Positions 19,908-26,207 of a stretch of DNA of 34,617 nucleotides are shown here, in pieces. Position 1 is the first letter of the stretch; the number at the start of each line of letters is the position of its first letter. Below the pieces are notes generated by a model. The model worked only from the letters and a program-made list of their open reading frames with translations. It had not been told where the DNA came from and ran no database searches. The DNA is from Azospirillum agricola (GTDB lineage Bacteria; Pseudomonadota; Alphaproteobacteria; Azospirillales; Azospirillaceae): NCBI RefSeq assembly GCF_017876095.1, contig NZ_JAGINM010000041.1, positions 1 through 34,617 of the forward strand. Direction: 5' to 3'. Both the position numbers and the translations under genes were made by a program.

Positions 19908-22269
19908 CGCCGCAACCACCCTGCCCCCCGCCACGCCCGAGCGCATCGCCGGCGCCGTCCACGAGTCCCGCCGCCACGACAGCGCCCACAAGCATGTCAG
20001 CGGCGAGGCGGTCTATGTCGACGACATCCCCGAACCGGCCGGGCTGCTGCACGTCTATCTCGGCCTCAGCGCCCGTGCCCACGCGCGCGTCGTCTCGGTC
20101 GATCTTGCCAAGGTCCGCGCCGCCCCCGGCGTCGTCGCCGTGTTCACCGCCGCCGACATCCCCGGCGAGAACGACGTCAGCGCCATCGGCCTGCACGACG
20201 AGCCGCTCTTCGCCACCGATCTGGTCCAGCATGTCGGCCAGCCGCTGTTCGCCGTCGCCGCCGGGACCCGCGACCAGGCACGGCGCGCCGCCAGGCTGGC
20301 GGAGGTCGTCTACGAGGATCTGCCGGCCGTCCTGACCATCGCCGCCGCCCGCGACGGCGACCGCACCCTGGTCGTCCCGCCGATGACGCTGCGCATCGGC
20401 GACGCCGCCACCGCCCTGGCCCAGGCGCCCAACCGGCTCGCCGGTCGGCTGCGGATCGGCGGGCAGGAGCATTTCTACCTGGAAGGCCAGATCGCCCTGG
20501 CGGTGCCGGGCGAGGACGAGGAGGTCACAATCCACGTCTCCACCCAGCACCCCAGCGAGGTCCAGCACATCGTCGCCCACGCGCTCGCCGTGCCGGACGG
20601 GGCGGTGACGGTGGAGGTGCGGCGCATGGGCGGCGGCTTCGGCGGCAAGGAGACGCAGGCCAACCTGTTCGCCGCCTGCGCCGCCCTGGTGGCGAAGAAG
20701 ACCGGCCGCGCCGCCAAGCTGCGCCCCGACCGCGACGACGATTTCCAGATCACCGGCAAGCGCCATGATTTCGAGGTCGACTACGAGGTCGGTTTCGACG
20801 CCGAGGGGCGGATCCGGGGCGTGGACATGCTGTTCGCCGCCCGCGCCGGCTTCGCCGCCGACCTGTCCGGCCCGGTGACCGACCGCGCGCTGTTCCACGC
20901 CGACAACGGATACCATTACGCCGACGCCCGGCTGGAATCGCTGCCGCTGAAGACCAACACGGTGTCCAACACCGCTTTCCGCGGCTTCGGCGGCCCGCAG
21001 GGCATGGTGGCGGCGGAACGGGTGATCGAGGAGATCGCCTTCGCGCTCGGCATGGACCCGCTCGACATCCGCAAGCGCAACTTCTACGGCACCACCGACC
21101 GCAACGTCACCCCCTACCACCAGACCGTCGAGGACAACATCCTCCCGGATCTGGTGGCGAAACTGGAGGCCGACTGCGCCTACCGCGAGCGCCGTGCCGT
21201 CCTCCGCGCCCACAATTCCGCCAGCCGCATCCTGCGCAAGGGGCTGGCGCTGACCCCGGTGAAGTTCGGCATCTCCTTCACCGCCACCCAGTTCAACCAG
21301 GCCGGCGCGCTGGTCCATGTCTACACGGACGGCAGCATCCAGGTGAACCACGGCGGCACCGAGATGGGCCAGGGCCTGTACACCAAGGTCGCCCAGGTGG
21401 TGGCGGAGGAGTTCCAGGTCGACATCGGCTGCGTCCGCCCGACCGCGACCAGCACCGGCAAGGTGCCAAACACCTCGGCGACGGCGGCCTCCTCGGGCAG
21501 CGACCTGAACGGCAAGGCCGCGCAGAACGCCGCCCGCGCCATCAAGGAGCGGCTGGTCGCCTTCGCCGCCGGGCAGTGGGGCGTGGCGCCGGAGGCCGTG
21601 ATCTTCCACCGCAACCGGGTCCGCGTCGGCGGACAAGAGATGGAGTTCGCCGCGCTGGTCCGCGCCGCCTACATGGCGCGGGTGCAGCTCTCGGCGACCG
21701 GCTTCTACAAGACGCCCAAGATCCATTGGGACCGCAAGGCCGGGCGCGGCACGCCCTTCTACTACTTCGCCTACGGCGCCGCCTGCGCCGAGGTCACGGT
21801 GGACACGCTGACCGGCGAGTATGTGGTGGACCGGGTCGACATCCTGCACGATTGCGGGCGCTCGCTGAACCCGGCGATCGACAAGGGGCAGATCGAGGGT
21901 GGCTTCGTCCAGGGCATGGGCTGGCTGACCACGGAGGAGCTGTGGTGGGACGACGCCGGCCGCCTGCGCACCCACGCCCCCAGCACCTACAAGATCCCGG
22001 CCTGCGGCGACCGCCCGCGCGTCTTCAACGTCGCCCTGCTGGAGGACGCCCCCAACCGCGAGGACACCATCTTCCGCTCCAAGGCGGTGGGCGAACCGCC
22101 CTTCATGCTCGGCATCTCGGTGCTGCACGCGCTGTCCGACGCGGTGGCCAGCGTCGCCGGTCACCGCTTCTGCCCACGGCTCGACGCGCCGGCCACGCCG
22201 GAACGGGTGCTGGCGGCGATCGGCGCCCTGCGCGAGCGCGCGGCGGCGGCCGGCACGGCGACCGGATGA
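19900..22269 (+). CDS. xdhB: Xanthine dehydrogenase, molybdopterin-binding subunit
   Basis: The large catalytic subunit, 789 residues, binding the molybdenum cofactor. Motifs seen: GEAVYVDDIPEP at the N-terminal hammerhead domain, GGQEHFYLEGQIALA, RRMGGGFGGKETQ, NTAFRGFGGPQGMVAAE, NHGGTEMGQGLYTKVAQVVAEE and the catalytic Glu732 in KAVGEPPFMLG, which corresponds in position to Glu730 of Rhodobacter capsulatus XdhB (from memory). Start ATG 19900 has GGAGG upstream and overlaps the xdhA stop; the frame is open to 19840 but that lies inside xdhA. The stop overlaps the xdhC start as ATGA. The enzyme is a heterotetramer in the cytoplasm. Confidence 0.96.
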   Translation: MPDAATTLPPATPERIAGAVHESRRHDSAHKHVSGEAVYVDDIPEPAGLLHVYLGLSARAHARVVSVDLAKVRAAPGVVAVFTAADIPGENDVSAIGLHDEPLFATDLVQHVGQPLFAVAAGTRDQARRAARLAEVVYEDLPAVLTIAAARDGDRTLVVPPMTLRIGDAATALAQAPNRLAGRLRIGGQEHFYLEGQIALAVPGEDEEVTIHVSTQHPSEVQHIVAHALAVPDGAVTVEVRRMGGGFGGKETQANLFAACAALVAKKTGRAAKLRPDRDDDFQITGKRHDFEVDYEVGFDAEGRIRGVDMLFAARAGFAADLSGPVTDRALFHADNGYHYADARLESLPLKTNTVSNTAFRGFGGPQGMVAAERVIEEIAFALGMDPLDIRKRNFYGTTDRNVTPYHQTVEDNILPDLVAKLEADCAYRERRAVLRAHNSASRILRKGLALTPVKFGISFTATQFNQAGALVHVYTDGSIQVNHGGTEMGQGLYTKVAQVVAEEFQVDIGCVRPTATSTGKVPNTSATAASSGSDLNGKAAQNAARAIKERLVAFAAGQWGVAPEAVIFHRNRVRVGGQEMEFAALVRAAYMARVQLSATGFYKTPKIHWDRKAGRGTPFYYFAYGAACAEVTVDTLTGEYVVDRVDILHDCGRSLNPAIDKGQIEGGFVQGMGWLTTEELWWDDAGRLRTHAPSTYKIPACGDRPRVFNVALLEDAPNREDTIFRSKAVGEPPFMLGISVLHALSDAVASVAGHRFCPRLDAPATPERVLAAIGALRERAAAAGTATG

Positions 22270-23117
22270 CCGCGCTCTCTTCCCTGCTGGCCGGCTGGCT
22301 GGAGCGGGGGGACGGCGCCGTGCTGCTCACCGTCGCCGAGGCGCGCGGCTCCACCCCGCGCGAGGCCGGCGCCCGCATGCTGGTCGGGCCGCAGGCCACC
22401 GCCGGCACCGTCGGCGGCGGCCGGCTGGAATGGATCGCGGTCGACGCGGCGCGGCGGATGCTGGCGGGGGGTGAGCGCGAGACGACGCTGGATCTGCCGC
22501 TCGGGCCGGCGACCGGGCAATGCTGCGGCGGCCATGTCGTGCTGAGGCTGGAGCGCGCCAACGCCGGCACGGTCGCGACGCTGGCCGAGGAGGAGCGCCG
22601 GGAGGCCGAGGCCCGCCCGCCCCTGCTGCTGTTCGGCGCCGGCCATGTCGGCAGGGCGATGGCGGCGGCCTTCGCGCCGCTGCCCCTGCGGCTGCTGTGG
22701 ATCGACGGCCGCGTCCACGAGTTTCCGGAGGTGATTCCGCCGGGCGTGGAGCGGATCGTCAGCGACCGCCCGCTCGACCATGTGGCGGAGGCGCCCGCCG
22801 GCTTCGGTTGCCTGGTGCTGACCCACAGCCACGCGCTGGATTTCGACATCACGGAAGCGGCGCTGCGCCGGGGCGACGCCGCCTATGTCGGTCTGATCGG
22901 CTCCGCCACCAAGCGCGCCCGCTTCGAACGCTGGTTCCGGGCGCGCGGGCGCGGCACCGACGCGCTCTCCCGCCTGACCTGCCCGATCGGCGCCGCCCTC
23001 GCCGGCTCCTCCCCGCCGGGCGACAAGCGCCCGGAGGTCATCGCCGCCCTGGCGGCGGCGGAACTGCTGCTGGCCTTCGGAGCGTTCGGCGAGAGAGCCG
23101 CCTTGCCGTTGGCCTGA
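22266..23117 (+). CDS. xdhC: Xanthine dehydrogenase accessory protein XdhC
   Basis: Binds the molybdenum cofactor, promotes its sulfuration and inserts it into XdhB; it is not part of the mature enzyme. The protein has 283 residues. The N-terminal XdhC/CoxI domain has VLLTVAEARGSTPREAGARMLV and GPATGQCCGGHV with the adjacent Cys pair. The C-terminal Rossmann domain has LLFGAGHVGRAMA, LTHSHALDFDITEAALRRGDAAYVGLIGSATKRARF and CPIG. Start ATG 22266 overlaps the xdhB stop (ATGA). This ends the operon; the next gene is convergent, 58 bases beyond. No guanine deaminase or urate-pathway gene is in the window. Confidence 0.95.
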   Translation: MTALSSLLAGWLERGDGAVLLTVAEARGSTPREAGARMLVGPQATAGTVGGGRLEWIAVDAARRMLAGGERETTLDLPLGPATGQCCGGHVVLRLERANAGTVATLAEEERREAEARPPLLLFGAGHVGRAMAAAFAPLPLRLLWIDGRVHEFPEVIPPGVERIVSDRPLDHVAEAPAGFGCLVLTHSHALDFDITEAALRRGDAAYVGLIGSATKRARFERWFRARGRGTDALSRLTCPIGAALAGSSPPGDKRPEVIAALAAAELLLAFGAFGERAALPLA

Positions 23118-23175
23118 ACCACGTAGCTGGGCAGGAAGCACGTTGAAAGGAACGAGCCGGCGGGCCTGATCCCCC

Positions 23176-23637
23176 TCAGTTCTTCACACGGAACCCGCCG
23201 CGGCCGTCGCTTTCCATCCGGCCGGTGTCCCCCCCGTGCTTGTCCTTCAGACGGAACCCGCCACGGCCATCGCTTTCCATCCGGCCGGTGTCCCCCCCGT
23301 GCTCGTCCTTCAGACGGAACCCGCCACGGCCGTCGCTTTCCATCCGGCCGGTGTCCCCCCCATGCTCGTCCTTCAGACGGAACCCGCCACGGCCGTCGCT
23401 TTCCATCCGGCCGGTGTCCCCCCCGTGCTCGTTCTTCAGACGGAACCCGCCACGGCCGTCGCTTTCCACGCGGCCGGTGTCCCCCCCGTGCTCGTTCTTC
23501 AGACGGAACCCGCCGCGGCCGTCGCTTTCCACACGGCCGGGCCCGACACCGGGAGGGCCCTTCGATTCGCGGCCTTCCGCGAGAAGCGGTGCCGAGCTTA
23601 AAACAAGAACGAGCATCATTGCGGATATCAGGCGCAT
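23176..23637 (-). CDS. Small exported protein of tandem 21-residue repeats, function unknown
   Basis: A 153-residue protein not matching any family I recognise. A signal peptide (MRLISAMMLVLVLSSAPLLAEG, cleavage likely near residue 19-21) is followed by six copies of a 21-residue unit, consensus GR(M/V), then ESDGRGGFRLKDEHGGDT; the last copy stops after RVKN. The repeats are rich in Gly, Asp, Arg and Glu, have no Cys, and are probably flexible or metal/ligand-binding in the periplasm or outside the cell; this is inference. Copies near the N-terminus read VESD and KNEH, later ones MESD and KDEH or KDKH. Start ATG 23637 has GGAGA upstream and puts the signal sequence at the N-terminus; an in-frame start 18 codons earlier is rejected. 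It follows the LysR gene at 23782 on the same strand. Confidence 0.82.
   Translation of the reverse strand: MRLISAMMLVLVLSSAPLLAEGRESKGPPGVGPGRVESDGRGGFRLKNEHGGDTGRVESDGRGGFRLKNEHGGDTGRMESDGRGGFRLKDEHGGDTGRMESDGRGGFRLKDEHGGDTGRMESDGRGGFRLKDKHGGDTGRMESDGRGGFRVKN
23183..23541. repeat. 63-bp tandem repeat array within the exported-protein gene
   Basis: The block beginning GTCGCTTTCC recurs every 63 bp, at 23206, 23269, 23332, 23395, 23458 and 23521, with a partial unit on each end. The units differ by only a few substitutions. Since 63 is divisible by three, copies can be gained or lost without shifting the frame, and all three plus-strand frames also stay open through it. There are no spacers, so it is not a CRISPR array. 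Confidence 0.95.
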
Positions 23638-23781
23638 ATTCTTCTCTCCACTCAACCTGTCGACCATCCGACAATCGAGTGAACACGCCATGCCTTCTCT
23701 TTCATCCCGTATTTCGCTCTAAAATTTTTCCCACGCGATGCTCCGGTTCCAACGCCGGGCACGGGCGTTCCTTCTTTCCGT

Positions 23782-24651
23782 TCACGCGGCGCACAGCGCG
23801 AACAGCCAGTCGCGGAAGGCGGTGAAGCCGGGAGCGTCGCGGCGGGAGGCGCGATAGACCAGATACCAGGACTGCCTCATCGGCACCGCCAGCGCGAAGG
23901 GGGCCGCCAGCCGGCCGGCGGCGAGGTCGTCAGCGATGTAGGGCTGGGGCGCCAGCGCCACCCCCACCCCGTCGATCGCCGCCTGCAACGTCATGGCGTA
24001 GCTGCCGAAGGACAGCCCGTTCGACTCCGGCATCCCGGCCCCGGCGGCGGCCAGCCAGTGCGGCCAGTCCTCCGCCCAATGGGAGACGTGGAGCAGGGTC
24101 GCCCGCCGCAGATCCGCCGGGCTGCGCAGGCTGCGGGCCAGGACCGGGGCACAGACCGGTTGCAGGCTCGACGTGAACAGAAGTTCGGTTTCGAAGCCCG
24201 GCCAGCGGCCGTCACCGATCAGGACGGCGCAGGTCCAATCCTCGCCGATCGGGTTGCCGGCGCCGCCGGTGGCGATGCGGACCTCGATTTCGGGATGCGC
24301 CATATGGAAGCCGGACAGGCGCGGGATCAGCCAACGCACCGCGAAGGTCGCCCCCAGCCCGACCGTCAGCACCGGCCCGGACCGCATCGCCGACACCGTA
24401 TCGACCCGTCGGGCGATGCTGTCGAAGGCCTCGGTCAGGGTGGGGTGCAGCGCCCGCCCGCGTTCGGTCAGCGTCAGCGCGTTGGCCCGCCGCTCGAACA
24501 GCGCAAAGCCCAACCGCCCCTCCAGCAGCTTCACCATCCGGCTGATCGCGGCCTGCGAGACGTGCAGTTCCGTCGCCGCCCCCGTGAAGCTGCCATGGCG
24601 GGCCGCCGCCTCGAAGGCGCGCAGTCCGTTCAGCGAAGGCAGGCGCCGCAT
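23782..24651 (-). CDS. LysR-family transcriptional regulator (GcvA-like)
   Basis: A 289-residue regulator. The winged helix-turn-helix is in LPSLNGLRAFEAAARHGSFTGAATELHVSQAAISRMVKLLEGRLGFALFERRANALTLTERG (about residues 4-64), followed by an effector-binding domain. Start ATG 24651 is preferred over an in-frame start 41 codons upstream because it matches the family N-terminus. Its likely ribosome binding site AAGGA lies inside a GTAAGGAT core (24659-24666) that is identical to the iteron core of the nearby origin. It is divergent from the TauE/SafE gene with the palindrome at 24691-24708 between them, so it probably regulates that permease. It is similar to, but clearly different from, the LysR protein at 12312. 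Confidence 0.92.
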   Translation of the reverse strand: MRRLPSLNGLRAFEAAARHGSFTGAATELHVSQAAISRMVKLLEGRLGFALFERRANALTLTERGRALHPTLTEAFDSIARRVDTVSAMRSGPVLTVGLGATFAVRWLIPRLSGFHMAHPEIEVRIATGGAGNPIGEDWTCAVLIGDGRWPGFETELLFTSSLQPVCAPVLARSLRSPADLRRATLLHVSHWAEDWPHWLAAAGAGMPESNGLSFGSYAMTLQAAIDGVGVALAPQPYIADDLAAGRLAAPFALAVPMRQSWYLVYRASRRDAPGFTAFRDWLFALCAA

Positions 24652-24658
24652 CACCGCT

Positions 24659-24666
24659 ATCCTTAC
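24659..24666 (-). promoter_or_regulatory. Outlying GTAAGGAT core upstream of the second lysR gene
   Basis: Exact copy of the 8-bp iteron core, read on the minus strand, ending 8 bases before the lysR start codon. It overlaps the position of the ribosome binding site. It lacks the GC-rich CGCCCCC half of the full iteron (it is followed by TTGACCCC on the plus strand). Confidence 0.5.
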
Positions 24667-24690
24667 TTGACCCCAATTTTTCCTGAGACT

Positions 24691-24708
24691 CAGCATCGGA
24701 CAATGCTG
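24691..24708. promoter_or_regulatory. Palindrome between the second lysR gene and tauE, candidate LysR operator
   Basis: CAGCAT (24691-24696), 6 bases, ATGCTG (24703-24708): a perfect 6+6 dyad in the middle of the 137-base divergent region. LysR-type regulators usually bind such interrupted dyads. The two GTAAGGAT cores at 24659 and 24750 flank it. Confidence 0.5.
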
Positions 24709-24749
24709 TTTGCGGCGCAAGCCGCCGTCGTGCGATTTTCCCCCTCGAT

Positions 24750-24757
24750 GTAAGGAT
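24750..24757 (+). promoter_or_regulatory. Outlying GTAAGGAT core upstream of tauE
   Basis: Exact core copy, 31 bases before the TauE/SafE start codon, too far to be its ribosome binding site (GAAGG at about 24779-24783 fills that role). It points opposite to the core at 24659. Confidence 0.5.
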
Positions 24758-24788
24758 TCCTCCGAGTCGCACAAACCGAAGGCCGTTC

Positions 24789-25541
24789 ATGCTGACGCTT
24801 CCGCTGATGGTGGGGCTTGGCCTCACCGTGCTCATGACCTCGTTTTTGTCGGGCCTGTTCGGCATGGCCGGCGGCATGGTGCTGATGGGGCTGCTCCTGC
24901 TGCTGCTGCCGGTTCCCTCCGCGATGCTGCTGCACGGGATCACGCAGTTCACCTCCAACGGCTGGCGGGCGTGGCTGTGGCGGCGGCATGTCGACTGGGG
25001 CATCATCGGGCGATTCGCGGCGGGGGCCGCCGTCGCCGGGGCGGGTTTCTCGCTGCTCGGGGCGGTGCCCGACCGCGCGACGTCGCTGCTGATCCTGGGG
25101 CTGACGCCCTTCATGGCGCTCGCCGTGCCGCGGCGCTGGGCGTTGGACGCCACCAAGCCCCCGCACGCCCTGCTGGCCGGCTTCCTGTGCATGGGCATCC
25201 AGCTCCTCGCCGGCATCTCCGGCCCGCTGCTCGACGTGTTCTTCGTGCGGTCGGGCATGACGCGGCAGGGCGTGGTCGCCACCAAGGCCATGACCCAGGT
25301 TTTCGGGCACGCGGTGAAGGTGGCCTACTTCGCGCCGATGGTCGCCGGCTCCTCGGGCGAGACGGTCGAGGCGGCCGTCATCCTGCTGTCGGTCGGCATG
25401 GCTCTGCTCGGCACCAACCTGTCGCGCCGGGTTCTCGACCGCATGAGCGACGCCCAATTCCGCCGCTGGACCCGCTATCTGGTGATGGGGACCGCCAGCG
25501 TCTACCTGAGCCAGGGCCTGTTCCTGCTGGCCTCCCATTGA
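24789..25541 (+). CDS. TauE/SafE-family permease
   Basis: A 250-residue inner-membrane protein with seven to eight hydrophobic helices. It has the family hallmarks: the N-terminal LSGLFGMAGGMVLMGLLLLLLPVPSAMLLHGITQFTSNGWRAWLWRRHVDW and the repeated half GFLCMGIQLLAGISGPLLDVFFVRSGMTRQGVVATKAMTQVFGHAVKV. The family exports or imports small anions such as sulfite, sulfoacetate or other organosulfonates, but the substrate here is unknown. Start ATG 24789 has GAAGG upstream. It is divergent from the LysR gene, the usual layout for a dedicated regulator. The iteron region begins 12 bases after its stop codon. Confidence 0.9.
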   Translation: MLTLPLMVGLGLTVLMTSFLSGLFGMAGGMVLMGLLLLLLPVPSAMLLHGITQFTSNGWRAWLWRRHVDWGIIGRFAAGAAVAGAGFSLLGAVPDRATSLLILGLTPFMALAVPRRWALDATKPPHALLAGFLCMGIQLLAGISGPLLDVFFVRSGMTRQGVVATKAMTQVFGHAVKVAYFAPMVAGSSGETVEAAVILLSVGMALLGTNLSRRVLDRMSDAQFRRWTRYLVMGTASVYLSQGLFLLASH

Positions 25542-25553
25542 GGCTGCCGCCGG

Positions 25554-25622
25554 ATCCTTACCGCTTGGGGGCGCCGGATCCGGCCCGCCCCCGCGACATG
25601 GCCGCCCCCAAGCCGTAAGGAT
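25554..25622. repeat. Inverted pair of iterons 1 and 2
   Basis: ATCCTTACCGCTTGGGGGCG (25554-25573) faces CGCCCCCAAGCCGTAAGGAT (25603-25622); the arms match at 19 of 20 positions with a 29-base GC-rich spacer. A third core in reverse orientation follows at 25635-25642. It begins 12 bases after the tauE stop and may also act as its terminator. Confidence 0.85.
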
Positions 25623-25716
25623 GGGAGAGCGGCCATCCTTACATCCGGGGGGTGTTGAAAGCCTTGGAAAGCTTTTGACGGGACCAATGGCGACTCGGTA
25701 AATCCCGTTGATCGGC

Positions 25717-25844
25717 ATCCTTACCGCCTGGGGGCGGATCCGGCCCCTCCTTTGCCGGATGGCCGCCCCCAAGCCGTAAGGATGGCTTCTCCCAACACCC
25801 GCCAAGCCTTGCTTTTGGGTTTGCCGCCCCCGAGCGGTAAGGAT
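25717..25844. repeat. Inverted pair of iterons plus one further direct copy
   Basis: ATCCTTACCGCCTGGGGGCG (25717-25736) faces CGCCCCCAAGCCGTAAGGAT (25764-25783), and CGCCCCCGAGCGGTAAGGAT follows in direct orientation at 25825-25844. Start-to-start spacing of the two direct copies is 61 bp. Confidence 0.85.
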
Positions 25845-26016
25845 GAACCTGTCCGATTCGCCGCCGAATCGTGGCGAGGGCGGGTGGAGTGGGCCGGTGC
25901 GGACGCTGGCACGGGGTCATGTAAGGACCTTCGGGTGGGGCGTGGCGACTCTGTTCCCTTTCTAAGAGGATTCGTCTGTCCGAAAGCCCAAGGGAATCCG
26001 CGAGTCGGGTCGAATC

Positions 26017-26108
26017 TTCCTTACGCGCCGGGGGAAGCACCCTTACCGGGCGGGGGCGGATCCCCCACGCCCCGGGGCGTAAGGGTAACGCCCCCACCCG
26101 GTAAGGAT
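26017..26108. repeat. Cluster of divergent iterons near the initiator gene
   Basis: TTCCTTAC (26017), ACCCTTACCGGGCGGGGGCG (26039-26058), a facing unit ending GTAAGGGT (26086) and CGCCCCCACCCGGTAAGGAT (26089-26108). The middle two carry the altered core GTAAGGGT and are mirror images of each other. Confidence 0.78.
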
Positions 26109-26114
26109 GAAAAT

Positions 26115-26123
26115 GCATCCACA
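26115..26123 (+). promoter_or_regulatory. Possible DnaA box
   Basis: GCATCCACA matches the consensus TTATCCACA at 7 of 9 positions. It lies in the least GC-rich part of the origin region (26108-26190), where strand opening would be expected. A single degenerate box is weak evidence. Confidence 0.35.
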
Positions 26124-26143
26124 GGGAAATCGATGGCGAACCC

Positions 26144-26170
26144 TTTCCTTACTTGTTTTCGATGTAAGGA
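26144..26170. promoter_or_regulatory. Inverted half-iterons upstream of rep, candidate Rep autoregulatory operator
   Basis: TCCTTAC (26144-26150) and GTAAGGA (26164-26170) form a perfect 7-bp dyad with a 13-base spacer, 37 bases before the rep start codon. These copies lack the GC-rich half of the iteron. In well-studied Rep_3 plasmids, initiator dimers bind such inverted partial iterons to repress rep, while monomers bind the full iterons. Confidence 0.6.
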
Positions 26171-26207
26171 TTGATCTAGCTTCCGTCGGTTGCGGCGGAG
26201 GAACGGC

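Larger units (their letters stand above)
25554..26171. other. Iteron-type replication origin region
   Basis: The 666 bases between tauE and rep hold no gene but many copies of an about 20-bp unit, CGCCCCCAAGCCGTAAGGAT in its best form. Near-complete units: 25554-25573 (minus), 25603-25622 (plus), 25717-25736 (minus), 25764-25783 (plus, identical to the second), 25825-25844 (plus), 26039-26058 (minus), 26067-26086 (plus), 26089-26108 (plus). Further cores or variants lie at 25635-25642, 25921-25928, 26017-26024, 26143-26150 and 26164-26171. Several units face each other, so 25554/25622, 25717/25783 and 26039/26086 form large inverted pairs. An initiator of the Rep_3 family starts at 26208. Iterons beside a Rep_3 gene are the standard layout of theta-replicating plasmids, so this is very likely the origin and its copy-control region. 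Confidence 0.87.

Noticed and set aside
19765..22164. A 799-codon antisense frame over xdhB
   Set aside because: No domain; the sense frame is a complete molybdopterin subunit with correct overlaps to xdhA and xdhC.
23183..23541. Possible CRISPR array
   Set aside because: The 63-bp units abut each other with no unique spacers, lie inside an open frame with a signal peptide, and no cas gene is present.
23225..23722. Plus-strand frames running through the tandem repeat
   Set aside because: They exist only because the repeat length is a multiple of three; they lack a signal sequence and a ribosome binding site, whereas the minus-strand frame has both.
24649..24774. GTAAGGAT copies as mere ribosome binding sites
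   Set aside because: AAGGA could serve at 24659, but most copies, including 24750 and all within the origin, are not at ribosome-binding distance from any start, and several carry the conserved GC-rich half.
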